Assembly (NCBI RefSeq): GCF_002895005.1
Contig: NZ_POWF01000001.1
Coordinates: forward strand, 598,344 to 662,343
DNA length: 64,000 nt
Direction: 5' to 3'
DNA from: Hanstruepera neustonica
Lineage (GTDB): Bacteria; Bacteroidota; Bacteroidia; Flavobacteriales; Flavobacteriaceae
Positions 51,449 through 60,789 of the stretch are shown here, in pieces. The stretch's first letter is position 1. Each line of letters begins with the position of its first letter. Made by a program: the position numbers and the translations under genes. The notes under the pieces are model-generated. The model saw only the letters and a program-made list of their open reading frames with translations, was not told the DNA's origin and made no database searches.

Positions 51449-52159
51449 TTACATTTTAATGTAAAAATCTTTTGTAAGGTCAATATACGCTTTGGTGTAT
51501 TGATGGCGATCTGTCTCAATAATCAGGATGTTTGTTTCTATTTTGGTTTTAGTAAATGAGAATTCAATCAAGCTTCTTTTTATTTCAGAATTAGGATTGC
51601 CTTTAACAAGTAAAATAGTGTTTGGGAATAGGCCTTGCTTTGAAGCCAATTCAATGAAATTGTGTTCTTCTTTATGAGGAATAATGACACAAAACTGGCC
51701 ACTTTCGGATAATAGTTTTGAAACATTTACAATCAAATGTTCAAAAGGCATGGCTTCTTGAAATCTAGCAATATCACGTTGGTTATTTTGTGTTTTGTAG
51801 TCTTCTGAATAAAATGGTGGGTTACAGATTATCAAGTCATACTTATCTTCAATCTCTTCGGTAAACTCATCAAGTGAAGCATGATAACAGAATAGCCTAT
51901 CAGACCAATTGGATTGTTCAAAATTATCGACACATTGCTCGTAAGCTTTATCGTCAATTTCAATGGCATCAATTATTCCGGCTTGGCTGCGTTGCGCCAT
52001 CATGAGTGATAAAACACCTGTGCCAGCACCTATGTCCAAAATTGAAAAAGGACTACGTTTTAAGGAGGTCCAACTACCTAACAAAACGCTATCAGTTCCG
52101 ATTTTCATGGCACATTGGTCTTGTTTAACAGTAAATTGTTTAAACTTGAACTCAGACAT
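51449..52159 (-). CDS. trmN6: tRNA1(Val) (adenine(37)-N6)-methyltransferase
   Basis: SAM-dependent methyltransferase (236 residues from the ATG at 52159, MSEFKFKQF), YfiC/TrmN6 type. Motifs ILDIGAGTGVLSLMMAQR near residue 40 and the adenine-methylase CNPPFYS (NPPF/Y) near residue 116. It modifies adenine 37 in tRNA1(Val). It begins just after the rimM stop (TAGTGATG), so the two are likely coupled. Confidence 0.93.
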   Translation of the reverse strand: MSEFKFKQFTVKQDQCAMKIGTDSVLLGSWTSLKRSPFSILDIGAGTGVLSLMMAQRSQAGIIDAIEIDDKAYEQCVDNFEQSNWSDRLFCYHASLDEFTEEIEDKYDLIICNPPFYSEDYKTQNNQRDIARFQEAMPFEHLIVNVSKLLSESGQFCVIIPHKEEHNFIELASKQGLFPNTILLVKGNPNSEIKRSLIEFSFTKTKIETNILIIETDRHQYTKAYIDLTKDFYIKM

Positions 52160-52161
52160 CA

Positions 52162-52689
52162 CTATGCTAAATATAGGTCTATCAATCCTTCAGGTGTATC
52201 GACTAATATTTCCTTTTTGACTTTGTCAACCTGAACAATGAATTCATCATTCATTGGGATTAAAATTTCCTTACCACCATGGTCAATTTCAAACAAGGCT
52301 TGAGCTGTAGAATCATTAACAGATTTTATAACACCAATATTTCCGCGAGATTTGTCAATTACCTTGAAGCCTATAATTTCGTGGAAATAAAATTTGTCAC
52401 CTTCAAGTTTCGGTAAAAACTCCAAAGGCAAATAGACATCACACTTGATAAGTGCGTTAGCATCAGCTTCCGCATCGACATCTTCAAATTTTACACGTAA
52501 CAGATCTGATTTGTGTAATTGGGAGGATTCAATAAAAAAAGGCACGAGATTATTCCTTAAATCAACGAATAATGCATCAATATTTTCATAGAGTTCAGGT
52601 TCGTCAGTATCTAATTTTATGAGTAACTCTCCTTTAAAACTATATTTTTTAACAATCTTCCCGAGATAAAAACAATCTTCTTTTTTCAT
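52162..52689 (-). CDS. rimM: Ribosome maturation factor RimM
   Basis: RimM (175 residues from the ATG at 52689, MKKEDCFYLGKIVKKYSFKGE) helps mature the 30S 3' domain and binds S19. The N-terminal barrel opening GKIVKKYSFKGELLIKLDTD and the PRC-type C-terminal domain (KFYFHEIIGFKVID, ILIPMNDEFIVQVD) are present. The frame extends upstream into rpsP but the family start is at 52689. An intrinsic terminator lies in the 60-base gap between rpsP and this start. Confidence 0.95.
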   Translation of the reverse strand: MKKEDCFYLGKIVKKYSFKGELLIKLDTDEPELYENIDALFVDLRNNLVPFFIESSQLHKSDLLRVKFEDVDAEADANALIKCDVYLPLEFLPKLEGDKFYFHEIIGFKVIDKSRGNIGVIKSVNDSTAQALFEIDHGGKEILIPMNDEFIVQVDKVKKEILVDTPEGLIDLYLA

Positions 52690-52698
52690 ATGGCTCAA

Positions 52699-52730
52699 AC
52701 AAAAAACCCAGACCGAAAAGTCTGGGTTCA
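52699..52730 (-). terminator. Intrinsic terminator between rpsP and rimM
   Basis: Read leftward: stem AACCCAGAC / GTCTGGGTT, 7-base loop, then TTTTTTG. It is only 10 bases before the rimM ATG and 20 after the rpsP stop, so most transcripts from rpsP should stop before rimM unless it is read through. Confidence 0.9.
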
Positions 52731-52750
52731 AAGGTATAAAATAAAATTTT

Positions 52751-53275
52751 CTACTCTTCTTCGTTTGAAGCTTCTGCTTCAACTTCAGGAGCTTCTTCTG
52801 TTGCTTCTTCGGCAACTTCTTCTTCTACAGGAGCATTGGCAGCAATTCTGGCTTCATTAGCAGCTTTTTCTGCTTCAATGGCTTTTGCTTTTGCTTCTGC
52901 TTCAGCTTTTGCTAAACCTTCAGTTTTAGCTTCAACTTTACCAGCTTTTTCTTCTAACCAAGCATTGAATTTTTCTTCAGCTTGCTCTTCGGTTAAAGCA
53001 CCTTTTCTGACACCACCTGCTAAATGATTTTTCAATAAAGCACCTTTGTAAGATAGGATAGCTCTGGCTGTGTCGGTTGGCTGCGCACCATCCTGTAACC
53101 ATTTAACGGCACCATCAACATCCAATTCAATGGTAGCTGGGTTCGTATTTGGATTGTAAGCACCTATTTTCTCTAGGTATTTACCATCTCTCTTTGCTCG
53201 TGCATCTGCTGCTACGATCCAGTAATAAGGTTTTCCTTTTTTACCGTGTCTTTGTAATCTAATTTTAACTGACAT
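52751..53275 (-). CDS. rpsP: 30S ribosomal protein S16 with long Ala/Glu tail
   Basis: Ribosomal protein S16 (174 residues). The first 80 residues are standard (SVKIRLQRHGKKGKPYYWIVAADARAKRDGKYLEKIGAYNPN). The rest is a Bacteroidota-type extension, Ala/Glu/Lys-rich and then strongly acidic (PVEEEVAEEATEEAPEVEAEASNEEE), predicted helical and then disordered. E. coli S16 is about 82 residues, so the tail doubles the length. A terminator follows it. Confidence 0.96.
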   Translation of the reverse strand: MSVKIRLQRHGKKGKPYYWIVAADARAKRDGKYLEKIGAYNPNTNPATIELDVDGAVKWLQDGAQPTDTARAILSYKGALLKNHLAGGVRKGALTEEQAEEKFNAWLEEKAGKVEAKTEGLAKAEAEAKAKAIEAEKAANEARIAANAPVEEEVAEEATEEAPEVEAEASNEEE

Positions 53276-53419
53276 AAAAATTAATTAGTGAGGTTCACGA
53301 CCTCGATTATTAATAAGGGCGCAAAGATACTATATTTTTTTTGATTTTTAAATAGTTACAAGAAATTCTATCTTTTTTCGTTTTTTATATTATTTTTGAG
53401 ATTCTAAATAGGTCAGATT

Positions 53420-54097
53420 ATGAAGAGAGTAACTGTTTTATTGTTGATCCTAATGACGGTTTTAAGCTGTAGTGATGAAATAAAATTCAATACCCCAGCA
53501 GTCCAAGGGAAAAAGGATGGCGATTTTTGGCGAGCTGTTTATTATGATGCAAGTTATAACGAAGCTGGTAGAGTTGTTTTAATTGGAGGTAGTGGAAATG
53601 AAGAGCTTAAATTCACTGTTCCTAATCTTGAGTTAGGGGCCAAATGGTTAGGAAGAGGGAGTTCTAGTAAAGCAGAGTTTGAAGATTCTGACGGTGTGTT
53701 TTATTCAACCAATAGGTTACCTGATCCGGAACTTTCTTTCTATCCACCTGACGGAGAGATTGAAATTACCCAAGTGACAGCAACTTCAGTTTCTGGACGT
53801 TTTTGGTTCAATGCTTTTTCAAATTCTGGAATGGAAACCGTTAATTTTAGTCAAGGTGTTTTTTTTGACATTCCCTTAAATAATTTAGAAGGAGGATTAA
53901 TGTCCTGTGATGAAGTTGTTGCTGAAGCTCAAGCGGCAGAAGAACTATATAATAATACTGATCCTGGAAGCACTCAATATACGGAAGTCTGTTTGGCATA
54001 TAAAGAAGCTTTGGAACAACAAATAGCTACTTGTGGTGGTGGTGGAGCAAATAGCCCTCTTCAAATCATTATTAACGGATTGGGAGATTGTCAATAA
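53420..54097 (+). CDS. DUF6252-like lipoprotein
   Basis: Lipoprotein of 225 residues. Lipobox VLSC (Cys17) followed by SDEI, an acidic surface-export-like signal. The mature start FNTPAVQGKKDGDFWRAVYYDAS is typical of DUF6252 proteins of Bacteroidota. It then has beta strands and a Cys/Gly C-terminus (ATCGGGGANSPL, IINGLGDCQ). Function unknown. Own terminator. Confidence 0.75.
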   Translation: MKRVTVLLLILMTVLSCSDEIKFNTPAVQGKKDGDFWRAVYYDASYNEAGRVVLIGGSGNEELKFTVPNLELGAKWLGRGSSSKAEFEDSDGVFYSTNRLPDPELSFYPPDGEIEITQVTATSVSGRFWFNAFSNSGMETVNFSQGVFFDIPLNNLEGGLMSCDEVVAEAQAAEELYNNTDPGSTQYTEVCLAYKEALEQQIATCGGGGANSPLQIIINGLGDCQ

Positions 54098-54124
54098 TCT
54101 TTCAATTGAATTAAAAAATTAACA

Positions 54125-54152
54125 AACGCGGCTATTGAGCCGCGTTTTTTGT
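54125..54152 (+). terminator. Intrinsic terminator
   Basis: Stem AACGCGGCT / AGCCGCGTT with a short loop and T-run. Confidence 0.93.
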
Positions 54153-54285
54153 TAAATTATCTTAAAGATTCCAAGATTTTACCCTAAAAACTTGACAAGT
54201 ACATGTTTGTCTCTTATACTATTAATGCAGATGTGAAACAATACGCATCTTTAAAGAACCTATTGAAATTTAAATGTAAAAGATT

Positions 54286-54735
54286 ATGAAGTATTCAAAA
54301 GAAATTTCAAACAAACTAAACGAATTATTAATCAAGAATTATGATGCAGAAAAGGGATACCTTAATGCTATGGATAATGTAGATTCTTCAACCTTAAAAA
54401 TGTTCTTCAAACGTCGAGCATCTGAAAGAAGCGAATTCGCCAAAGAGTTACGAACAGAAATTCTACGTTATGGCGAAATTCCTGAAGATTCAGGAAGCTT
54501 CAAAGGTACTGTACACAGAAATTGGATGAGCCTTAAAACGTTATTTTCATCTAACGATGAAGAAGCTATTTTAGAAGAGGCCATTCGAGGTGAAGAAAAA
54601 AATCTTGAGGAATATAAAGATATTCTTAAGGATAGAACTTTACCACCAAGTATCGATTCTATATTGATCAAGCAAAAAAACGCTATTCAAGCAGCTATCA
54701 ATACAGAGAAAGTTCATGAAGAATTAGTATCATAA
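54286..54735 (+). CDS. DUF2383 four-helix-bundle protein
   Basis: Protein of 149 residues, all helical, like PA2169-type DUF2383 proteins related to ferritin-like bundles. The opening KLNELLIKNYDAEKGYLNAMDNV and FFKRRASERSEFAKELRTEILRYG are the family blocks; acidic and histidine residues that bind metal in ferritins are mostly absent. Thought to be a general-stress protein. It is bracketed by terminators and is monocistronic. Confidence 0.85.
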   Translation: MKYSKEISNKLNELLIKNYDAEKGYLNAMDNVDSSTLKMFFKRRASERSEFAKELRTEILRYGEIPEDSGSFKGTVHRNWMSLKTLFSSNDEEAILEEAIRGEEKNLEEYKDILKDRTLPPSIDSILIKQKNAIQAAINTEKVHEELVS

Positions 54736-54754
54736 ATCTATAATTAGATTTATT

Positions 54755-54785
54755 AAAAGTGCGGCTTTTAAGCCGCACTTTTTGT
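54755..54785 (+). terminator. Intrinsic terminator
   Basis: Stem AAAAGTGCGGCTT / AAGCCGCACTTTT followed by TGTTT. Confidence 0.93.
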
Positions 54786-54869
54786 TTACAACTGTTTATA
54801 ACTTTCGTTCGAAAAACTAATAATTATTCCTAATTTTAACCTTCTTATTTTTCAAGAAAAATCAGCTTT

Positions 54870-57800
54870 ATGTACTTAATTTTTGATACAGAAACAACTG
54901 GATTGCCAAAGCGTTGGGATGCACCTATTTCGGATACCGATAATTGGCCTAGAGCCATTCAAATTGCTTGGCAGCTGCATGACGAAATGGGTCGTTGTAT
55001 AGATCATCAGGATTATTTAATAAAGCCCGATGGTTTTAATATTCCGTTTGATGCCGAAAAAATTCATGGTATTTCAACCGAGTTGGCAGAAGAAAAAGGT
55101 ATGCCGTTATCAGAAGTTCTTGAAAAATTTAATGAAGCCTTAAATAAAACCAAGTTTATTGTTGGTCAAAACGTTGGGTTTGACATCAACATCATGGGTG
55201 CTGAATTTTTCAGAGGTGATGTTGCAAATAAATTGCAGGAATTACCAGTGCTCGATACCTGTACCGAACACACTGCTGAACTCTGTCAGATCCCTGGTGG
55301 TAGAGGCGGTAAGTTTAAACTGCCAACGTTAACCGAGCTTCATGAATTTTTGTTTGATACGCCCTTTGCGGAAGCCCATAACGCTACTGCCGATGTTGAG
55401 GCTACAACACGTTGTTTTTTCGAGCTAATCCGACGAGAAGAATATACTCTTGAACAATTGGATGTTCAGCCAGATTATTTTCAGAAATTTTCAGCAGCCA
55501 ATCCGCAGGAAATTGAACTCATCGGTTTAAAGCACATCAATCTTCAAAGAGAAAGTGCTAAAATTCGTGAGCGCATTCAAAGGCAGCAAACCGATACGAT
55601 TTCCACAGAGGAAATAAAACAAAATATATCTGATTTAGCTGACGTTGATTTTGTGCATTTGCATAATCATTCTCAATTTTCAATACTACAATCTACCATT
55701 AGTATTCCAAAACTGGTGGCATCTGCAGCTAAACATGGCATGTCTGCCGTTGCATTAACGGACCATGCGAATATGATGGGTGCCTTCCACTTTGTAAAAG
55801 CAACTAATAATCATAACAAATCGGTTGAAGAGAAGAATAAGGCAGCTATTGAAAAGGGTGAGCAACCAACTGCAAAAAAAATAAAACCAATTATTGGCTG
55901 TGAGTTTTTTGTTTGTGAAAATCATTTGGACAAAAACCGAAAAGATAATGGCTATCAAGTAGTCCTAATAGCCAAAACAAAAAAAGGCTATCACAATATG
56001 GCCAAGTTGTCCTCTATTGCCTACACGCAGGGATTTTATTATGTGCCACGAATTGACAAGGAGCTTATCAAGCAATATAAGGAAGATATATTGGTGCTAA
56101 CCGGTAACCTTTATGGCGAAGTTCCCAGTAAGGTCTTGAATGTTGGAGAAATTCAAGCCGAAGAAGCTCTTTTGTGGTGGAAACAAGAGTTTGGGGATGA
56201 TTTGTACATTGAAATTATGCGCCACAATCAAGAAGATGAAAACCGGGTAAACCAAGTCTTGATTGAGTTTTCAAAAAAACATAACATTAAGTTAGTTGCC
56301 ACTAACAACACGTATTATACTGAAAAAGAAGAAGCCAACGCGCATGATATTCTACTATGTGTAAAAGATGGTGAAAAGCAAGCCACACCGATTGGTCGTG
56401 GACGTGGTTATCGTTATGGATTACCAAATCAGGAGTACTATTTTAAGTCTTCTGAAGAGATGAAAGCGCTCTTTAAGGATATTCCTGAAGCCATTTTAAA
56501 TATTCAGGAGTTGGTTGATAAGGTAGAATCCTATGAACTGGCACGTGAAGTTTTGCTTCCAAAGTTTGATATTCCTGATGAGTTTAAGCACCCTGAAGAT
56601 TTGAACGATGGTGGTAAACGTGGAGAAAATGCCTTTTTAAGACATTTAACTTATGAAGGCGCTAAAAAGCGCTATGGTGAAATTACGAATGACATCAAAG
56701 AACGCCTTGATTTTGAGCTTGAAGTTATAGAAAAAACAGGATATCCAGGCTATTTCCTGATTGTTGAAGATTTTATTCGAGAAGCCAGAAATATGGATGT
56801 CTCGGTTGGTCCAGGGCGTGGTTCGGCAGCAGGATCTGTGGTAGCATATTGTTTATGGATTACCAATATTGACCCTATTAAGTACGATTTACTTTTTGAG
56901 CGCTTCTTGAATCCTGATCGTGTGAGCATGCCTGATATTGATATTGATTTTGATGATGAAGGTCGCGGTCGCGTTATGGATTACGTAATTAAAAAATATG
57001 GTAGTAGTCAGGTAGCACAAATTATAACCTACGGAACCATGGCAGCCAAGTCTTCAATTCGGGATACGGCTCGGGTGTTAGATTTACCGTTATTTGATGC
57101 TGATAGAATTGCCAAATTAATTCCAACCATGTCCAAATTAGGAAAGATTTTTGGTTTAGACGAAAAGGAATTAAGCAAAAAGTTTAGAGCTGAAGATTTA
57201 GAAAAGGTTAACCAACTCCTCAATATTTCAGATGGAGAAGATTTAGAGGCTGAAACCGTAAATCAAGCGCGCGTTTTGGAAGGTTCGGTTCGTAATACAG
57301 GCATTCATGCCTGTGGTGTGATTATTACACCTGATGATATAACCAATTTTGTTCCAGTTTCAACAGCCAAAGATTCTGAACTTTATGTCACGCAATTTGA
57401 CAACTCGGTTGTTGAGGATGCTGGTTTGTTGAAAATGGATTTCTTGGGATTAAAAACCTTGACGCTGATTAAGGATACTGTGAAAATTGTAAAAGCTAAA
57501 CATGGTATCGAACTGGATCCTGATAATTTTCCATTGGATGATGAAAAAACTTATGAATTGTTCCAACGTGGTGAAACAGTAGGTGTGTTCCAGTACGAAT
57601 CTCCTGGAATGCAAAAACACATGAAGGATTTAAAACCAACGGTTTTTGATGACCTTATTGCCATGAATGCCTTGTATCGTCCAGGACCTATGGAGTACAT
57701 CCCAAGCTTTATTGCACGTAAGCATGGACGTGAAGACATTGTTTACGATTTACCTGCCATGGAAGAATACTTAAAGGAGACCTATGGTATTACAGTCTAT

Positions 57801-59255
57801 CAAGAGCAGGTGATGTTATTGTCTCAAAAGTTGGCAAGTTTTACCAAAGGTGAAGCGGATGTTTTACGTAAAGCCATGGGTAAAAAAATATTTGCTTTAC
57901 TGGAAAAACTCAAGCCCAAATTTTTAGATGGTGGTGAAGCCAATGGTCACCCACGTGATGTTTTGGAGAAAATCTGGAAAGACTGGGAGGCTTTCGCGAG
58001 TTATGCCTTTAACAAGTCGCACTCTACGTGTTATGCTTGGATTGCTTATCAGACAGCATATCTTAAAGCCCACTATCCTGCGGAATACATGGCAGCTGTG
58101 TTGTCCAATAATATGAATGATATCAAGCAGGTGACTTTCTTTATGGAGGAGTGTAAGCGTATGAAATTAAACGTTCTTGGGCCAGACATTAATGAAAGTT
58201 ATTATAAGTTTTCAGTAAACCAGGATAATGCTGTGCGTTTTGGCATGGGTGCCATCAAGGGTGTTGGACATGGAGCCGTTAAAACCATTGTAGAAAATCG
58301 GAAACAAGAAGGGAATTATAAATCCATTTTCGACTTTGCCAAGCGCATTGATTTGCGTGCGGCTAATAAAAAAGCTTTTGAAAATTTAGCATTGGCTGGA
58401 GGATTCGATTGTTTTAAAACAACACACAGGGCACAGTATTTTCATGATGATGGTGATGGTATTACCTTTTTGGAAAAAGCCATTAAATATGGTGCCAAAC
58501 ATCAAGAAAATGAGAATTCTGCACAAGTCAGCCTGTTTGGAGAGTCCAGTGATGTGCAAATAGCAGAACCTCAAGTCCCACCATGTGAAGAATGGGGAAC
58601 TATGGAGAAGTTGGCTCGCGAAAAGGAGGTTGTTGGTATTTATATCTCTGGTCATCCATTGGATGATTTTAAAATTGAAATGAAAACATTCTGTAATGCT
58701 ACAATTGGCTTATTTAATAACTTGGAGCCTTATGTCAATAGGGAGTTAACATTTGGTGGTGTCGTAACCGATGTTCAGCATCGTGTGAGTAAACAGGGTA
58801 AAGGTTGGGCATTGTTCACCGTGGAAGATTATACCGATAGCTATGAATTTCGAATATTTGGTGAAGAATATTTGAAGTTCAGGCACTTCCTGTTAAAAAA
58901 TTCATTCGTGTATATAAAAGTGTTTGTTAGAGAAGGATGGACCAATAGAGAAACTGGCAAAAAGAGTGATCCGAGACTTCAGTTTAATAATTTTCAATTG
59001 TTGCATGATGTAATGGATACTTATGCTAAAAAGCTTTCAGTTCAATTGAATATCAATGATTTGATAGAGTCTAGAATAGAAACCCTAAAGGAATTGTTTA
59101 CCATGCATAGAGGTGATCATGCGCTCAATTTTGTGATTTATGATAATGATGAACAAATTAAATTAAGTATGCCAAGCCGCAAACAAAAGGTCAAAATATC
59201 TCAAGAGTTATTGGATGAATTAGAGAATAATGAGGTGTATTATAAGTTAAATTAA
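54870..59255 (+). CDS. dnaE: DNA polymerase III alpha with N-terminal exonuclease domain
   Basis: Replicative polymerase of 1461 residues. Residues 1-190 are a DEDDh proofreading exonuclease (Asp6 and Glu8 in FDTETTG, Asp105 in VGFDINIMG, His170 and Asp175 in AHNATADVE), a domain that in E. coli is the separate epsilon subunit. PHP domain from about 258 (HLHNHSQFSILQ). Polymerase C family palm with the catalytic PDIDIDF at 688-694, fingers and the helix-hairpin-helix region, then an OB domain (ELTFGGVVTDVQHRVSKQGKGWALFTVED). All parts are intact; E. coli DnaE is 1160. Confidence 0.97.
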   Translation: MYLIFDTETTGLPKRWDAPISDTDNWPRAIQIAWQLHDEMGRCIDHQDYLIKPDGFNIPFDAEKIHGISTELAEEKGMPLSEVLEKFNEALNKTKFIVGQNVGFDINIMGAEFFRGDVANKLQELPVLDTCTEHTAELCQIPGGRGGKFKLPTLTELHEFLFDTPFAEAHNATADVEATTRCFFELIRREEYTLEQLDVQPDYFQKFSAANPQEIELIGLKHINLQRESAKIRERIQRQQTDTISTEEIKQNISDLADVDFVHLHNHSQFSILQSTISIPKLVASAAKHGMSAVALTDHANMMGAFHFVKATNNHNKSVEEKNKAAIEKGEQPTAKKIKPIIGCEFFVCENHLDKNRKDNGYQVVLIAKTKKGYHNMAKLSSIAYTQGFYYVPRIDKELIKQYKEDILVLTGNLYGEVPSKVLNVGEIQAEEALLWWKQEFGDDLYIEIMRHNQEDENRVNQVLIEFSKKHNIKLVATNNTYYTEKEEANAHDILLCVKDGEKQATPIGRGRGYRYGLPNQEYYFKSSEEMKALFKDIPEAILNIQELVDKVESYELAREVLLPKFDIPDEFKHPEDLNDGGKRGENAFLRHLTYEGAKKRYGEITNDIKERLDFELEVIEKTGYPGYFLIVEDFIREARNMDVSVGPGRGSAAGSVVAYCLWITNIDPIKYDLLFERFLNPDRVSMPDIDIDFDDEGRGRVMDYVIKKYGSSQVAQIITYGTMAAKSSIRDTARVLDLPLFDADRIAKLIPTMSKLGKIFGLDEKELSKKFRAEDLEKVNQLLNISDGEDLEAETVNQARVLEGSVRNTGIHACGVIITPDDITNFVPVSTAKDSELYVTQFDNSVVEDAGLLKMDFLGLKTLTLIKDTVKIVKAKHGIELDPDNFPLDDEKTYELFQRGETVGVFQYESPGMQKHMKDLKPTVFDDLIAMNALYRPGPMEYIPSFIARKHGREDIVYDLPAMEEYLKETYGITVYQEQVMLLSQKLASFTKGEADVLRKAMGKKIFALLEKLKPKFLDGGEANGHPRDVLEKIWKDWEAFASYAFNKSHSTCYAWIAYQTAYLKAHYPAEYMAAVLSNNMNDIKQVTFFMEECKRMKLNVLGPDINESYYKFSVNQDNAVRFGMGAIKGVGHGAVKTIVENRKQEGNYKSIFDFAKRIDLRAANKKAFENLALAGGFDCFKTTHRAQYFHDDGDGITFLEKAIKYGAKHQENENSAQVSLFGESSDVQIAEPQVPPCEEWGTMEKLAREKEVVGIYISGHPLDDFKIEMKTFCNATIGLFNNLEPYVNRELTFGGVVTDVQHRVSKQGKGWALFTVEDYTDSYEFRIFGEEYLKFRHFLLKNSFVYIKVFVREGWTNRETGKKSDPRLQFNNFQLLHDVMDTYAKKLSVQLNINDLIESRIETLKELFTMHRGDHALNFVIYDNDEQIKLSMPSRKQKVKISQELLDELENNEVYYKLN

Positions 59256-59399
59256 TGTTTTGAAGTTTTTGAGTAGGCTCATTATAACACCAAACAATAA
59301 AACTATAGTTAAAACAAATTGTCAGTGTGTAAGCTTTCGCATTTTTTTTGACTAATTTTGCATAGAAAATTGAAGTAAAACAGATTTAAAAAATAAATT

Positions 59400-59717
59400 A
59401 TGGCATTAGAAATAACAGATGCAACGTTTGAAGAAACAGTATTAAAAAGTGACAAGCCAGTAATGGTAGATTTTTGGGCTGCTTGGTGTGGTCCATGTAG
59501 AATGGTTGGTCCAATCATTGATGAGATTAGTAACGAGTATGAAGGTAAAGCCGTTGTTGGTAAGGTTGATGTAGATGCTAATCAAGAGTTTGCTGCTAAA
59601 TATGGTGTACGAAATATTCCAACAGTTTTAGTTTTTCAAAACGGAGAAGTTGTAGGTCGTCAGGTAGGTGTAGCTCAAAAAAGTGCTTACACGGAAGCTA
59701 TCGACTCGCTTTTATAA
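59400..59717 (+). CDS. trxA: Thioredoxin
   Basis: Thioredoxin of 105 residues with active site WCGPC in VDFWAAWCGPCRMVGPIIDEI (residues ~31-35) and cis-proline in NIPTVLVFQNGE. Full-length, cytosolic disulfide reductant. It lies between dnaE and a DUF58 gene, with a terminator after. Confidence 0.97.
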   Translation: MALEITDATFEETVLKSDKPVMVDFWAAWCGPCRMVGPIIDEISNEYEGKAVVGKVDVDANQEFAAKYGVRNIPTVLVFQNGEVVGRQVGVAQKSAYTEAIDSLL

Positions 59718-59738
59718 AATACTTTCTAAAAGAAATGA

Positions 59739-59771
59739 TAAAAGGTTTGCCCAAACGGCAAACCTTTTTTA
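59739..59771 (+). terminator. Intrinsic terminator after trxA
   Basis: Stem AAAAGGTTTGCC / GGCAAACCTTTT with a 5-base loop and T-run. Confidence 0.95.
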
Positions 59772-59783
59772 GTTTAGACACCA

Positions 59784-60713
59784 ATGGATTTACAACAGGA
59801 ACTCAATAAAGCAGGTGGATTCAAAAATCTAGAGCTACTGGCAAAGCAGGTAGTTGAGGGTTTTATTGCAGGTATGCATAAAAGTCCATTTCACGGGTTT
59901 TCTTCAGAATTTGCCGAACACAAAATCTATAATCAAGGTGAGAGCACGAAGCACATTGATTGGAAACTATTTGCTAAAACTGATAAGTTGTTTACCAAGC
60001 GGTATGATGAGGAAACCAACCTTCGTTGTCACTTGATTATTGACAATAGTAGTTCCATGCATTATCCTAAATTATCGAGTTTTAGTTTGGATAGTTTAAA
60101 CAAAATAGCATTTTCAGCTTTGGCGTCCGCCTCTCTAATGCACATTTTAAAAAAGCAACGTGATGCTGTGGGTTTAAGCATTTATAGTGATAATTACGAT
60201 TACTATGCTCCCGAGAAAGGCAGTGAACGACACCACCAAATGCTGTTACATCAATTAAGTGATATGGTTGTCAATCAGCCTATAAATAAAAATACAGATA
60301 CCTACACCTATTTACATCAAATAGCTGAAAAGATTAAAAGACGTTCCTTGATTTTCTTTTTTACCGATATGTTTCAGACATCTGAAAGTCAGACTAAATT
60401 ATTTGAGGCTCTACGGCATTTGAAGTTCAATAAGCATGAAGTGGTTTTGTTTCATGTGTTTGATAAGAAAAAGGAACAGCAATTTGAGTTTAGCAATACC
60501 CCGAAACGATTTGTGGATGTTGAAACAGGGGAGCATATCAATCTGTATGCGGAGAATATTAAGGAAAATTATGAAAATGCCGTTACAGCATATTTTAATG
60601 ATATCAAACTAAAATGTACCCAGTACAGAATAAAATATGTAGAAGCGGACATCAATAAAAATTTTAATCATATTTTGACTACCTATATGATTGAGCGGCA
60701 AAAGTTTTTGTAG
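59784..60713 (+). CDS. DUF58 domain protein
   Basis: Cytosolic-type protein of 309 residues with a DUF58 domain and a von Willebrand A-like fold. The DUF58 signature GESTKHIDWKLFAKTDKLFTKRYDEETNLRCHLIIDNSSSMHYP has the MIDAS-like DNSSSM. In most genomes DUF58 follows a MoxR ATPase gene; here no MoxR or Bat gene is next to it, so it is detached or its partner lies elsewhere. Confidence 0.9.
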   Translation: MDLQQELNKAGGFKNLELLAKQVVEGFIAGMHKSPFHGFSSEFAEHKIYNQGESTKHIDWKLFAKTDKLFTKRYDEETNLRCHLIIDNSSSMHYPKLSSFSLDSLNKIAFSALASASLMHILKKQRDAVGLSIYSDNYDYYAPEKGSERHHQMLLHQLSDMVVNQPINKNTDTYTYLHQIAEKIKRRSLIFFFTDMFQTSESQTKLFEALRHLKFNKHEVVLFHVFDKKKEQQFEFSNTPKRFVDVETGEHINLYAENIKENYENAVTAYFNDIKLKCTQYRIKYVEADINKNFNHILTTYMIERQKFL

Positions 60714-60740
60714 GAAACTTTAAAATAATTTTAAAAAAGG

Positions 60741-60771
60741 TTTGACTTATAAAAAAAGCCGTGTATATTTG
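60741..60771 (+). promoter_or_regulatory. tRNA-Asp promoter
   Basis: TTTG at 60741-60744, 19 bases, then TATATTTG at 60764-60771: a perfect match to the Bacteroidota consensus (TTTG-N19-TAnnTTTG). Transcription would begin about 10 bases before the tRNA. Confidence 0.85.
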
Positions 60772-60789
60772 CATCCGCAATTAAGCAAC

